A DNA stretch of 64,000 bases from Alphaproteobacteria bacterium. Its GTDB lineage: Bacteria; Pseudomonadota; Alphaproteobacteria; Micropepsales; Micropepsaceae. The stretch covers positions 248,001-312,000 of the forward strand of contig JAGWMG010000004.1 of NCBI GenBank assembly GCA_028871795.1, read 5' to 3'. Positions 7,631-17,085 of the stretch are shown here, piece after piece. The stretch's first letter is position 1, and every line of letters starts with the position of its first letter. The position numbers and the translations under genes were made by a program. Under the pieces are notes generated by a model. That model saw nothing but the letters and a program-made list of their open reading frames with translations. It did not search any database and was not told where the DNA came from.

Positions 7631-8488
7631 TCAACCGCCCAACGCTTTTGGCTCCATGCCGTCGACCTTGACCGAGGTCGCGACCACGGCGATCACGCCG
7701 TATTGCGACTTGGCCCACACGCGCAGCGGCACCGCGTAGCTGCGCCCCGGGATTTTGCTCGGGAAGGTCGCCACCCAGGCTTCGATCGCGGGGAAGTTGG
7801 TTTCCTTCAGCACCCTTGGCTTGAAGCCGGCGAGCTGCTTGTACTTGATCGAGCACACCAGCACCGGCCCTTTGTAGAGGCCGTTGTCCATGGTCTTGTT
7901 TTCTTCTCCGACCTTGGTCAACTCGATGTTGTAGCGGCGGCGTCCGTCATAGACGGGGGCCAGCACGCTGCAAGGATTGTCGGCCTTGGCGCCGAGGCCC
8001 GAAGCGATGTAGACGACCGCGCTCAGCGGATCGAAGGTCGATTTCTTGTCGTCCGCTTTCACCTCGTATCCCGTCGTGCTGTACGGCGGATTGGCATAGA
8101 GGCGCACCGGCGTCCCATTCTCGTAGCTCAGCGACACTTCCTGATGCTTTTCGGTGTGCCCCGTGTAGAAAGAATCGTAGAGCGCCGGCTGCAACGTGCG
8201 GCCGTCGATCTTGCCGCTGGAACTGGCCTGGATTTGCGATTGCCAGAAGGCGTTGACCATACCGCTGGTTTCCAGGTTCGAGACCACGTGGTAATTGTCG
8301 CCCACGATCTTGGCGTCCATGTCGACTTTGCCGATGGTAATGCCGCCGGCATAGATCGTCATGGCCATCGACAAACCGGAGGACGGCAGCCCGCTCTGTT
8401 CGGCGCCCGCACCCCCAGCGGCATAGCTCGCCTGGGCGAAGGGCAGGACACAGAGAGCGAGACCGAGAGCAAGATACCTTCGTTTCAT
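7631..8488 (-). CDS. exported DUF3108 protein
   Basis: The 285-residue protein begins with a signal peptide (MKRRY then a hydrophobic core ending SYAAG). The body is beta-rich with the DUF3108 hallmarks: an early Y-x-G-G-x-x-x-G segment, DGRTLQP, a DPLSAVVY region and a Cys pair near the centre (NPCSVLAPVYDGRRRY ... VLVCS). The family is periplasmic and of unknown role, and commonly lies beside rpmB in alphaproteobacteria, as here. It is divergent from rpmB. Function unknown. Confidence 0.8.
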   Translation of the reverse strand: MKRRYLALGLALCVLPFAQASYAAGGAGAEQSGLPSSGLSMAMTIYAGGITIGKVDMDAKIVGDNYHVVSNLETSGMVNAFWQSQIQASSSGKIDGRTLQPALYDSFYTGHTEKHQEVSLSYENGTPVRLYANPPYSTTGYEVKADDKKSTFDPLSAVVYIASGLGAKADNPCSVLAPVYDGRRRYNIELTKVGEENKTMDNGLYKGPVLVCSIKYKQLAGFKPRVLKETNFPAIEAWVATFPSKIPGRSYAVPLRVWAKSQYGVIAVVATSVKVDGMEPKALGG

Positions 8489-8701
8489 TGCGGAAATTCT
8501 CCGGGTGTGTCCTGCAGGCTTACGGCAATCTATGGTTCGATTATGACGCTTGGGATAGCAAGCCGGAACGGCAGCCTTACCAAAAAGTTAATCCGCTTCG
8601 AGAGTTGGCCGCGCCGGCCGGAATGTCGCAGCATGGCTTGACCGGAGCGTCCCCCGCCCTTAAGAGAGCGCCACTTTCGTGCTCCGCCCAAGGAAACCGC
8701 C

Positions 8702-8995
8702 ATGTCCCGCCGCTGCGAATTGACCGGAAAAGGCCTGCTGGTCGGCCACAATGTCAGCCACGCCAACAACAAGACCAAGCGGGTTTTCCGTCCGAACCTA
8801 CAAGTTATATCCCTGGCCAGCGAAGCATTGGGTCATACCTACAAGCTGAAGATCAGCATGAGCGCCCTGCGCACCGTCGACCGCACAGGCGGGCTGGACA
8901 CCTTTCTGTTGAATGCCAAGGACGCCGTTCTGTCGCCGCGCGCCCTGCGCCTGAAGCGCTTGGTGGTGAAGAAGGCCGCCGCCCCGGCAGCCTGA
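8702..8995 (+). CDS. rpmB: 50S ribosomal protein L28
   Basis: The 97-residue protein has the family start [11 protein letters not shown] followed by [13 protein letters not shown], and the alphaproteobacterial C-terminal extension with the [13 protein letters not shown] segment. It binds 23S rRNA in the large subunit. The single Cys after the start does not form the zinc-binding set of C+ paralogues, so this is the ordinary form. It stands alone, with 213 bp upstream that should hold its promoter. Confidence 0.96.
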   Translation: MSRRCELTGKGLLVGHNVSHANNKTKRVFRPNLQVISLASEALGHTYKLKISMSALRTVDRTGGLDTFLLNAKDAVLSPRALRLKRLVVKKAAAPAA

Positions 8996-9182
8996 CCGGC
9001 AGGGTTAAAGCCGTATTTACTCTGCTTTGCCGGTATTTCGGCATGGCATCTGCATCATTATTCCCGTAATGTATCGAAACGTGTCAGGTCGCCGTCGAGT
9101 GACCGATGCGAGTTGGGGGTGTGTGGTGCGGGGCTTGGATCATCGGGTTGTTGCGGGCGGGCGCGTCAGCTTGGTCTCGCGG

Positions 9183-9902
9183 ATGGCCACTTCGGGGGCG
9201 GTGGAAGACGGTCCCTATCGGTTGCGTAGTGCGAGTGAAGCGTCCTGGGCCGGGAGTGTCACCTACGGACAGCAGGAGACCGTCTGGCAAAAGATCACCG
9301 GGGCGGTCAGTGCGGTCTTGCGCATGGTGGTGCCGGTTTCGGCGCTGCTCGCCAGTTTCGTCGGCTTGTACCTTTATCGTGACACGCCGTTGCCGCTGTT
9401 CCTGGACGGCACAACCTCATGGCTGACGGCCGGGCATCTTTTGCTGCCCGTCGGGTTTTTCTGCATCCACCTCACCAATCGGCGCTATGGACCTGCTTAT
9501 GCATTCGCGCAGGTCGTCATTGCCTCGGCGTTGGTTACCGCCTTGGTGGTCGTCGACGGCGCGCGGATCGGCTCGTTCCTGCCGCAAGACACCCTGCCGA
9601 CGATGCGCGAAGCGATCAGTTTCGGCACGGCGTTCTTCATCGCCAGCTTCATCTCCATTACGGTGTTTGACGGCGCGCGTGGCAGGCATTGGTGGACGGC
9701 GCCGCTGTTCGGCTTTTTCACCGCGGCGATCTTCTTCGCGCTGATTTTCTTCCCGGCCGCCTACGCGGGCAGCAGTGAACTATGGTTCGCGCACGGCATG
9801 AAATTCATGGGCCTGATGGCGGGCGAGGGCATCGTGCTGCTGATCCCGTACTGGCTGCTGCGCGGCATGATTCCGCCGCTCTCCGGGTTCGGGGGATATT
9901 GA
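9183..9902 (+). CDS. VUT/YhhQ-like membrane protein, possible queuosine-precursor transporter
   Basis: The 239-residue product has about six membrane segments. HLTNRRYGPAYA (after the second segment) resembles the DLTNRxFGP motif of VUT/YhhQ transporters, and FGTAFFIASFISITVFD followed by WWTAPLFG resembles the family's fourth and fifth segments. The first Asp of the motif is His here, so assignment to queuosine-precursor uptake is tentative. I chose ATG 9183; in-frame ATG 9069 and TTG 9027 would add an Arg-rich tail that does not look coding. It ends 4 bp from the cobT stop, convergent. Confidence 0.5.
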   Translation: MATSGAVEDGPYRLRSASEASWAGSVTYGQQETVWQKITGAVSAVLRMVVPVSALLASFVGLYLYRDTPLPLFLDGTTSWLTAGHLLLPVGFFCIHLTNRRYGPAYAFAQVVIASALVTALVVVDGARIGSFLPQDTLPTMREAISFGTAFFIASFISITVFDGARGRHWWTAPLFGFFTAAIFFALIFFPAAYAGSSELWFAHGMKFMGLMAGEGIVLLIPYWLLRGMIPPLSGFGGY

Positions 9903-9906
9903 GCTT

Positions 9907-11775
9907 TCACCGCATCGTCGCGCGCCGGCCACCGGCACGGCGACCGCGGCGTCTCTGCCGCTGTTGCTGTTCTACAGCGAACAGTCCGATCAGCTGGTCG
10001 GTCATCGCGCCGCCGAGCTGCTCGGCGTCCACGATCGTGACCGCCTTGCCGTAATGACGCGTGACGTCGTGGCCGATACCGATAGCGGTCAGCTCGACGC
10101 TCGACTTGTTCTCGATGTCCTCGATCACCCTGCGGAAGTGCCGTTCCAGATAATTTCCCGCGTTCACCGACAGCGTTGAATCGTCGACCGGCGCACCGTC
10201 GGAAATCACCATCATAATCTTGCGTTGCTCCGGGCGCAGGACCAGGCGGTTGTACGCCCACATCAAGGCCTCACCGTCGATGTTTTCCTTGAGCAGGCCC
10301 TCGCGCATCATTAGCCCGAGATTGCGCCGCGCGCGGCGCCACGGCTCGTCCGCACTCTTGTAGACGACGTGGCGCAGGTCGTTCAGCCGTCCGGGATGCG
10401 GCGGCTTGCCGTCGGCGACCCATTTCTCGCGGCTCTGTCCGCCTTTCCAGGCGCGCGTCGTGAAGCCGAGGATTTCCACCTTCACCGCGCAGCGTTCCAG
10501 TGTCCGCGCCAGGATGTCGGCGCACATCGCCGCCACCATGATCGGCCTGCCTCGCATCGATCCGGAATTATCGAGCAGCAGCGTCACCACGGTATCGCGG
10601 AAATTCATCTCCTTTTCCTGTTTGAAGGAAAGCGGATGCATCGGGTCGACGACGACCCGCGTCAGCCGTGCGCTGTCGAGGAGGCCTTCCTCCAGGTCGA
10701 AATCCCAGCTGCGGTTCTGTTGCGCCTGCAGCAGCCGTTGCAGCTTGTTGGCCAGCCGCGACACCACGCCCTGCATCGCCTGAAGTTGCTGATCGAGAAA
10801 ATTGCGCAGCCGCGCCAATTCCTCGGCATCGCACAAAATCTGGGCATCGACCACCTCGTCGAATTCAGCGGTGTAGATCTTGTAGCCCCACGCGTCCTGA
10901 TTGGAGAAGGGCAGATCGGGCCGCCACGGCTTGACGCCTTCGTCCGGATCGAGCGCATCGGAAGGTTCGTCGCTGTCCTGGGCCCGCATTTCTGCGGCGT
11001 TTTCGTCGCTATGCTCGCCTTCGGTCTGCTCCAATTCCGCATCGGCCGAGGCAGAGTCGCCGGTCGACTCCTGGTCTTCGCTGCTTTGCTGCTCGGACGT
11101 GCTGTCGTCTTTCTCGCCGCCTTCCCCGCTCTCGGATTCGTGATCGGCGTCTTCTCCGAAATTCAGATCCTTCAAAACCGTCCGCGTAAGTTTGGCGAAC
11201 GCCTTTTGGTCGCGCAATGCGCCTGCAAGCTTGTCCAGGTCCTTGCCGGCACGCTGTTCGATGAAATCGCGCCACAGCGCGACGGCACCGCGCGCCGTCT
11301 CGGGCGGCAACTCGCCCGTCAGCTTCTCGCGTACGATCAGGCCAAGCACGTCGGCAAGCGGCGCTTCCGTCTTGTCGCGCGCCCGCGCCAGCCCGCGCGT
11401 GCCGCACCTCGCTTCCAGGTTCGCTGCGAGGTTTTCCGCGACGCCTTTCATCGCCAGCGTGCCGATGGCTTCCACGCGCGCTTGTTCCGCCGCTTCGAAC
11501 AGCGCGGCCGCTTCGGTCGAAGCGGGACGGAATTGCGCGTGGATCTTGGCTTCGTGATAAGCGAGCTTCAGCGCGTAGGCATCGCCGGCGCCGCGGACCA
11601 CGGCGACTTCATGCGGCGGCAGGTTGCGCGACGGCAGCGGCAGGCGCGCCTTTTGTCCGACGAGTTGCGGCGGTTCGGCGCTGTAGACGACCTCGAGTTC
11701 CGGCTCCCCCGCCAGCGCCCGCACCGCCGTACCGACGGCGCGCTTGAAAGGTTCCGTGGGGTTCTCGGGTTTCAT
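9907..11775 (-). CDS. cobT: aerobic cobaltochelatase subunit CobT
   Basis: CobT pairs with the AAA+ subunit CobS, and the complex drives CobN to insert cobalt into hydrogenobyrinate a,c-diamide. The 622 residues start at ATG 11775 ([10 protein letters not shown]). The N-terminal half is followed by a strongly acidic low-complexity stretch, then a C-terminal von Willebrand A domain with the MIDAS motif DNSGSM (near residue 402). It is directly downstream of cobS with a 5-bp gap. No cobN or other cobalamin gene is present here; in alphaproteobacteria this pair is often far from the B12 operon. Confidence 0.92.
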   Translation of the reverse strand: MKPENPTEPFKRAVGTAVRALAGEPELEVVYSAEPPQLVGQKARLPLPSRNLPPHEVAVVRGAGDAYALKLAYHEAKIHAQFRPASTEAAALFEAAEQARVEAIGTLAMKGVAENLAANLEARCGTRGLARARDKTEAPLADVLGLIVREKLTGELPPETARGAVALWRDFIEQRAGKDLDKLAGALRDQKAFAKLTRTVLKDLNFGEDADHESESGEGGEKDDSTSEQQSSEDQESTGDSASADAELEQTEGEHSDENAAEMRAQDSDEPSDALDPDEGVKPWRPDLPFSNQDAWGYKIYTAEFDEVVDAQILCDAEELARLRNFLDQQLQAMQGVVSRLANKLQRLLQAQQNRSWDFDLEEGLLDSARLTRVVVDPMHPLSFKQEKEMNFRDTVVTLLLDNSGSMRGRPIMVAAMCADILARTLERCAVKVEILGFTTRAWKGGQSREKWVADGKPPHPGRLNDLRHVVYKSADEPWRRARRNLGLMMREGLLKENIDGEALMWAYNRLVLRPEQRKIMMVISDGAPVDDSTLSVNAGNYLERHFRRVIEDIENKSSVELTAIGIGHDVTRHYGKAVTIVDAEQLGGAMTDQLIGLFAVEQQQRQRRRGRRAGGRRATMR

Positions 11776-11780
11776 TTTCT

Positions 11781-12773
11781 TTAGGCGACGAGCACCTTCG
11801 CCGCGCTCTCCGGCAGTTCCTCTCCGAAGGCGCGCTGATAGAACTCTGCCACGCTGGCGCGTTCGAGTTCGTCGCATTTGTTGAGAAACGTCAGCCGGAA
11901 AGCGAAGCCGACGTCGCCGAAGATGTCGGCGTTCTCCGCCCAGGTGATGACCGTGCGCGGGCTCATCACCGTGGAAATATCTCCATTGATGAAGGCGTTG
12001 CGTGTCATGTCGGCGACGCGCACCATCGCCGCGACCTGCTTCTTCTTCTCGGGCGAGGCGTAGGTCGGCACCTTCGCAACCACGATCTCCACTTCGCTGT
12101 CGTGGGCGAGATAATTCAGCGTGGCGACGATGCTCCAGCGGTCCATCTGGCCCTGGTTGATCTGCTGTGTGCCGTGATAGAGGCCCGTCGTGTCGCCGAG
12201 CCCGATGGTGTTCGTGGTGGAGAACAGGCGGAACGCCGGATGCGGGCGGATGACGCGGTTCTGGTCGAGCAGCGTCAGCTTGCCCTGCACTTCCAGCACG
12301 CGCTGGATGACGAACATCACGTCAGGCCGGCCGGCATCGTACTCGTCGAACGCCAGCGCCACCGGATGCTGCAGCGCCCAAGGCAGCAGGCCCTCGCGGA
12401 ATTCCGTGACCTGCTGGCCGTCCTTCAGCACGATGGCGTCCTTGCCGACGAGATCGATGCGGCTGATGTGGCTGTCGAGGTTGATGCGCACGCACGGCCA
12501 GTTGAGGCGCGCGGCGACCTGTTCGATGTGGGTCGATTTTCCGGTGCCGTGATAGCCCTGGATCATCACGCGGCGGTTGAAGGCGAAGCCCGCCAGGATC
12601 GCCAGCGTGGTGTCGCGGTCGAAACGGTAGGCGTTGTCGAGGTCCGGCACGTATTCGTTCGACTTGGAGAACGCGGGCACCTTCATCTTGGCGTCGATGC
12701 CGAAAGTGGCCTTCACGTCGATTTTCGTGTCGGGCGTCAGTGTGGCATCGAGGCCCTGCTGCTCAGTGGTCAT
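11781..12773 (-). CDS. cobS: aerobic cobaltochelatase AAA+ subunit CobS
   Basis: The 330-residue MoxR-like ATPase powers cobalt insertion with CobT and CobN. It has the N-terminal CobS segment (DIDVK-type, FGID...VPAFS), Walker A GYHGTGKS near residue 75, Walker [11 protein letters not shown] and a sensor-1 region FSTTNTIG. Length is normal for the family. The start ATG at 12773 is 68 bp below the J-domain gene stop, which fits a single minus-strand operon (J-domain, cobS, cobT). Confidence 0.94.
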   Translation of the reverse strand: MTTEQQGLDATLTPDTKIDVKATFGIDAKMKVPAFSKSNEYVPDLDNAYRFDRDTTLAILAGFAFNRRVMIQGYHGTGKSTHIEQVAARLNWPCVRINLDSHISRIDLVGKDAIVLKDGQQVTEFREGLLPWALQHPVALAFDEYDAGRPDVMFVIQRVLEVQGKLTLLDQNRVIRPHPAFRLFSTTNTIGLGDTTGLYHGTQQINQGQMDRWSIVATLNYLAHDSEVEIVVAKVPTYASPEKKKQVAAMVRVADMTRNAFINGDISTVMSPRTVITWAENADIFGDVGFAFRLTFLNKCDELERASVAEFYQRAFGEELPESAAKVLVA

Positions 12774-12841
12774 GGATAAAATCCGGCTCAGACTCCCGCG
12801 GCCGTTCCGCCGCGATGGAGGAGGAGGGCGCCAGAGCCCTC

Positions 12842-13441
12842 CTAGGTTAGCCCGGAGGCGCGCAATACGCCGTAGGCTTTGATAACCTGCTTCAGACGCT
12901 CCTCGGCGCCCCGATCGCCGCCATTCGCGTCGGGATGAAACCGCTTCACAAGTTCCTTATACCGCGCCTTGATTTCGTTCAAGGTGGCCGAACTTTCGAG
13001 GTTCAGCACGTCGAACGCCTGCCGCTGCAGCCGCGTTAGGACCCGCTCCGGGCGGCGCGGCCCGACCGGGTCTCCCGCCTCTGCAAAAACCGCATAGCCG
13101 TCCTCGACCCGGTAGACGCCATGTCCGTTGTGGACTCCCGCCACGCGCTTGCCGAGCGGCCAGGTCGGGCGGTGACCAACCACGGCCTCGTCCCGGAAGT
13201 GCTCGATCTCGGCTTCGCTCATTCCGGCGAAATAATCCCATTTTTCGTTGTGTTCGCGGGCGTGCACCAGGCAGAACCACAGGTAGTTGGAAATCGCATC
13301 GCGGCTTTTGGGAACGCGGTAGGCGCCTTCTTCGCTGCAACCGTCCATGGCGCAGCAACGCACCTTCGCCGCCGGCTTCGTCGTCTCCGGCTTGATCCTG
13401 ATGTCGTGCCCGAACCGCGGGCTGTAACGCGCCTTGGCCAT
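12842..13441 (-). CDS. J-domain (DnaJ-like) protein
   Basis: The 199-residue product starts at ATG 13441 ([10 protein letters not shown]). The N-terminal part has a Cys pair region (RCCAMDGC) and a Trp-rich middle; the J-domain is at the C-terminus with the HPD motif in RFHPDANGG, the residue set that stimulates DnaK-type ATPases. J-domain-last architecture upstream of cobS and beside bolA is a standing arrangement in alphaproteobacteria. Client and partner chaperone are unknown. Confidence 0.85.
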   Translation of the reverse strand: MAKARYSPRFGHDIRIKPETTKPAAKVRCCAMDGCSEEGAYRVPKSRDAISNYLWFCLVHAREHNEKWDYFAGMSEAEIEHFRDEAVVGHRPTWPLGKRVAGVHNGHGVYRVEDGYAVFAEAGDPVGPRRPERVLTRLQRQAFDVLNLESSATLNEIKARYKELVKRFHPDANGGDRGAEERLKQVIKAYGVLRASGLT

Positions 13442-13523
13442 GAACGGATTATGGGATCGAACCGTGAAAAAACAAGAAAACGTAGTACTTGACAGATCGA
13501 AAGCGGCGCGCGACGGCTTCTTC

Positions 13524-13793
13524 ATGGCGATGACCGACACAATCCGGCAAAAATTGACCGCCGCGTTCTCCCCCACCGCGTTGGACGTGAAAGACGACAG
13601 CGCGCGCCATGAGGGCCACGCCGGACATCGTCCCGGCGGCGAAACCCATTTCAGCGTGCGTATCGTGTCGCCGGCATTCGCCGGACTTTCGCGCGTGGAG
13701 CGGCAGCGCCGCGTCTACGCCGTGCTCGCGGAGGAGATGACATCCCAAATCCACGCCCTGGCACTTGTGACGCTGGCAGCGGGGGAGAAATAA
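13524..13793 (+). CDS. bolA: BolA family protein
   Basis: The 89-residue protein has the BolA fold signatures HEGHAGHR and ETHFSVRIVSPAF followed by RQRRVYAVLAEEM. BolA proteins pair with monothiol glutaredoxins in iron-sulfur and stress regulation. The conserved C-terminal His of the family is in IHALAL. I chose ATG 13524; ATG 13530 two codons later is equally possible. The frame extends upstream but that part overlaps the divergent J-domain gene and its promoter region. Confidence 0.9.
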   Translation: MAMTDTIRQKLTAAFSPTALDVKDDSARHEGHAGHRPGGETHFSVRIVSPAFAGLSRVERQRRVYAVLAEEMTSQIHALALVTLAAGEK

Positions 13794-13800
13794 CCATCTG

Positions 13801-15102
13801 TCATCTTGCTTCTGCGTTCTGCCCCTTCTTTGCCATCTTTTCCGGCGGGATGACGCGCAGCGCCGTGATCTGGTTGCGCTGCCGGCGCAGGATCTCGAAC
13901 TTGAAGCCGTAGAACGCGAAGCGCTGGCCGACGTCGGGAATGGTGCGCGCTTCGTGGATCACCAGCCCCGCCAGCGTCGTGGCCGCTTCGTCCGGCAGGT
14001 TCCAGTCGAGCGCGCGGTTGACGTCGCGGATCGTCGTCACGCCGTCGATATAGTACGAACCGTCGGGTTGCGGGCGGATGCCGGCCTGCGCCATCTCTCC
14101 ATGTTCGTCGGGGATGCGCCCGAAGACCTCGTCGAGGATGTCCTCGCGCGTCACCAGTCCCAGGATGACACCGTATTCGTCCACCACCAGCGCGAAATGC
14201 GAGTGCTTTTCGCGGAAGGCGTCCAGCAGTTCCTCGAGCGCCATCGTTTCCGGCACGAACCAGGGCGGTGTGACCAGCGCGGCGATGTCGATCGCTTTCA
14301 ACGCCCCGCGGCTGGCGAGCACGGCGCGCACGATGTCCCTGGTATGCAGGACGCCGACGATGTTCTCCGGTTGCTCGCGCCACACCGGCACGCGCGCGTG
14401 ATGCGTCGACAACAGCGCCCGCACGATGTGCTCCACGCCCTGGTCGACCGAAACAGTCATCATGTTCTTGCGATGGATCATCACGTCGCCGGCCGTGAGT
14501 TCGCGCAAATCGAGCACGCCGGTTATCATGTCGCGGCTTTCGCGCTCCACCGTCCCTTCCTGGTGGCGCAGGGAAACGGTGCCGCGGATTTCGTCGTGCG
14601 CGAACGACCCGGCCGCGTCCTCTTCCTCGGCCCCGAGCAGTCCCAGCAGCCGCCAAACGAAATACTGCACCGTTCCCACGACGGGCCCCAGCACGCCCAC
14701 GACAATTCGGACCGCGCCGGCCACCGCCAGGGCGACGCGGTCCGTGCGCGCGATGGCCAGCGTCTTGGGCAGCACTTCGGCGAACACCAGGATCAAGAGC
14801 GTCATCAGAATGGTGACGACCAGCACCGCGTGATGCCGGAGGCGATCCTCCAGCACCGACGTCGCCAGCGAGGAAGCCAGGATATTGACGAAGGTGTTGC
14901 CCAGCAGCAGGGCGCCGATCAGCCGTTGGCGATGTTCGACCAGCCGGTTGACGATGGCCGCCGCGCGCGAACCGTCCTTTTCGAGTTGATGCATCTTGCC
15001 GTGCGAAACGGCGGTCAGGGCGGTTTCGGACCCGGCGAAGAACGCCGACGCCATCAGCAGGACGACGATTGCGGGCACGGTGACGACAAGCAACGTATCC
15101 AT
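13801..15102 (-). CDS. CNNM/CBS-domain membrane protein (HlyC/CorC family)
   Basis: The 433-residue protein has an N-terminal DUF21 domain of about three to four membrane segments (residues 5-150), a tandem CBS pair (about 200-320; VMIHRKNMM, TRDIV, FALVVDEYG, LVTREDILDE) and a C-terminal CorC/HlyC domain with PDGSYYIDG. Such proteins are linked to magnesium/cobalt efflux; older hemolysin labels are misleading. ATG 15102 (MDTLLVV) begins the first membrane segment. It is convergent with bolA (7-bp gap) and downstream of aroB. Confidence 0.88.
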   Translation of the reverse strand: MDTLLVVTVPAIVVLLMASAFFAGSETALTAVSHGKMHQLEKDGSRAAAIVNRLVEHRQRLIGALLLGNTFVNILASSLATSVLEDRLRHHAVLVVTILMTLLILVFAEVLPKTLAIARTDRVALAVAGAVRIVVGVLGPVVGTVQYFVWRLLGLLGAEEEDAAGSFAHDEIRGTVSLRHQEGTVERESRDMITGVLDLRELTAGDVMIHRKNMMTVSVDQGVEHIVRALLSTHHARVPVWREQPENIVGVLHTRDIVRAVLASRGALKAIDIAALVTPPWFVPETMALEELLDAFREKHSHFALVVDEYGVILGLVTREDILDEVFGRIPDEHGEMAQAGIRPQPDGSYYIDGVTTIRDVNRALDWNLPDEAATTLAGLVIHEARTIPDVGQRFAFYGFKFEILRRQRNQITALRVIPPEKMAKKGQNAEAR

Positions 15103-15152
15103 GGCGGAAACCTCGAAAGCGGGCGGGAGTATAGCGCGGGAACCCACCCCCT

Positions 15153-15202
15153 ATTGTCATTCCGGCCAAGCGGCGCGCAGCACCGCGCCGTCCGGATGAC
15201 AG
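15153..15202. repeat. REP-like palindromic element
   Basis: An imperfect inverted repeat: TGTCATTCCGGCC at the left and CCGGATGACAG at the right, with complementary GCGGCGCG/CGCGCCG inside. The arms resemble the elements at 35784 and 42834, suggesting a dispersed chromosomal family. It lies between aroB and the CBS-protein gene. Confidence 0.5.
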
Positions 15203-15207
15203 CTTCG

Positions 15208-16302
15208 CTATCCCGCCAGCACGTTTCTTACCGCCTCGCTCGGGATGTCAGTCGTGACGAAGCCTTGGCCGATGCCGTGCAGCAGCACGAAAATAAGTTT
15301 GCCGTTCTTCACCTTCTTGTCGTGGGCCATGTGTTGCAGCAATGCGTCGACGCCAGGATGTGGACCTGGAATGTTAGCAATTTCAATAGGTAAACCGACG
15401 GTCTTCAAATGCCGGGTGAAGCGCTCGGCATCCTGGCTGGGGCACAACCCCAGCTTCACGGACAGCCGGAACGCCAGCGCCATCCCCAGCGCCACGCCTT
15501 CGCCGTGCAGCAGCCGGTCGGAAAATCCCGTAGCCGCTTCCAGCGCGTGCCCGAAGGTGTGTCCGAGATTGAGCAGCGCGCGTTCGCCTGATTCGCGCTC
15601 GTCGCGCGCCACGACGTCAGCCTTCATGCGGCACGAATGCGCCACCGCATGCACGGTGGCGGCCCCATCGCCCGCCAGCGCCAAGGCGGCGTTGGCCTCC
15701 AGCCATTCGAAGAAGCCCGCATCGCCCAGCGCGCCGTATTTGACGACCTCGGCATAGCCCGCCAGCAACTGACGCCGCGGCAGGGTCGAAAGCACGCTCG
15801 TATCCGCGAGCACGATCTTCGGCTGGTGGAAAATACCGACGAGGTTCTTGCCTTGTGCCGTGTTGATCGCGGTTTTCCCGCCGACGGAGGAATCCACCTG
15901 CGCCAGCAGCGTCGTGGGAATCTGCGCGAAGTCTATGCCGCGTTTGAGCACGCCTGCCGCGAAGCCCGCGAGATCGCCGATCACGCCGCCGCCGAACGCC
16001 ACGATCAAGCCACCGCGGTCGATGCCCGTCGCCAGCAATTCGCTGCAAAGGTTCTCCAGTCCGCGGAAGTTCTTGGTGCCTTCGCCCGGCTCCAGGATAA
16101 TCGGCCGCGCGTCGAGACCGGCTTGCTTCAGCGCCTCCAACAGCGCCGGCAGGTGCAGCTTCGCGACGTTGGCGTCGGTGACGACCGGCAGAGGTCCGCG
16201 CGCCAGCGGCGCCAGCAAGGTCCCGGCGTGCGCCAGCAATCCCGCGCCGGCCCGTATGACGTAGCTTCGTTGTCCGAGGTTGACCGTGATGCGCTCGCTC
16301 AT
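15208..16302 (-). CDS. aroB: 3-dehydroquinate synthase
   Basis: The enzyme converts DAHP to 3-dehydroquinate, the second shikimate step, using NAD and a divalent metal. The 364 residues match the family. Motifs include FGGGVIGDLAGF (NAD-binding), TTLLAQVDSSVGGKTAIN (substrate/metal loop) and LNLGHTFGHALE with the metal-ligand histidines. ATG 16302 overlaps the aroK stop by 4 bp, so aroK-aroB are translationally coupled on the minus strand. Confidence 0.97.
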   Translation of the reverse strand: MSERITVNLGQRSYVIRAGAGLLAHAGTLLAPLARGPLPVVTDANVAKLHLPALLEALKQAGLDARPIILEPGEGTKNFRGLENLCSELLATGIDRGGLIVAFGGGVIGDLAGFAAGVLKRGIDFAQIPTTLLAQVDSSVGGKTAINTAQGKNLVGIFHQPKIVLADTSVLSTLPRRQLLAGYAEVVKYGALGDAGFFEWLEANAALALAGDGAATVHAVAHSCRMKADVVARDERESGERALLNLGHTFGHALEAATGFSDRLLHGEGVALGMALAFRLSVKLGLCPSQDAERFTRHLKTVGLPIEIANIPGPHPGVDALLQHMAHDKKVKNGKLIFVLLHGIGQGFVTTDIPSEAVRNVLAG

Positions 16303-16832
16303 TCTTCGCAGACGCCTCGCTCCTTCAGCACCGCCACGATGCGCTCCACCATATCGGCATGCGGGCCATTTTCGCTTTCGATCGTCAGATCTGCCTGGGC
16401 ATAGACCGGCTCTCGCTCCCTTAGCAACCGCTCGAGAATTTCCCGCGGATCGCCGGTCTTGAGCAGCGGCCGGTCGTCCTTGCGATGCACCCGCGCCAGC
16501 AGGACATCCACCGGCGCCTTGATCCAGATCGACACGGCGCAATACCGCATCCGGGCGCGCGTTTCCGGATCGACGAAAGCCCCGCCGCCGGTTGCCAGGA
16601 CATGCGGCGGCTCGGCGAGCAGCCGTTCGATCACCTTGCGTTCGCCGTCGCGGAAGGCGCGTTCGCCGTAGCGCTCGAAAATCTCGGAGATCGGACAGCC
16701 GGCGGCGAACTCGATCTCGCTGTCGGCATCACGGAACGTAACCTTTAACCGAGTCGCAAGCCTGCGGCCGATCGAACTTTTGCCGGCTCCCATCATCCCA
16801 ACAAGTGCTATCGTGCGCCTCAACTCTGCCAT
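16299..16832 (-). CDS. aroK: shikimate kinase
   Basis: The 177-residue kinase phosphorylates shikimate at the 3-hydroxyl. Walker A is GMMGAGKS (12-19), the substrate site includes DADSEIE and ERYGERAFRDGE, and TGGGAF is the conserved Gly-rich substrate loop; the lid region RPLLK is present. It is the first gene of an aroK-aroB unit and diverges from the 16918 gene, so its promoter lies within 16833-16917. Confidence 0.96.
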   Translation of the reverse strand: MAELRRTIALVGMMGAGKSSIGRRLATRLKVTFRDADSEIEFAAGCPISEIFERYGERAFRDGERKVIERLLAEPPHVLATGGGAFVDPETRARMRYCAVSIWIKAPVDVLLARVHRKDDRPLLKTGDPREILERLLREREPVYAQADLTIESENGPHADMVERIVAVLKERGVCEE

Positions 16833-16917
16833 ATCTTCCCGCTAGCACGGCTCGACGGCACGTCACCAGCAGGACTTGTGGCGGTGTTGGAGAATTGGCT
16901 GATAACGAGGTGTATAT

Positions 16918-17085
16918 ATGCGTATGGCAAGATCGGAAGGGATGGGTTGGGGCGGCTGGGTCGCGATCGCCCTGGGGGCCCTGACGTTGATCGGGGCCGC
17001 CGGCCTGGCGATTTACGGCGGCACGGTGCATCCCAAGGTGCACGAGATCAGGCAGGTTCTGTCGAATGACAGGTTCCCGACTTAG
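16918..17085 (+). CDS. small single-pass membrane protein
   Basis: The 55-residue frame starts at ATG 16918 (a second ATG lies two codons later). It has one clear membrane segment (about residues 13-34, WVAIALGALTLIGAAGLAIY) and a short polar tail ending NDRFPT. It overlaps the next gene by 20 bp in a different frame, consistent with co-translation. A small gene at this place between aroK and the xerD block fits the compact gene packing here. I do not recognise a family. Confidence 0.6.
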   Translation: MRMARSEGMGWGGWVAIALGALTLIGAAGLAIYGGTVHPKVHEIRQVLSNDRFPT

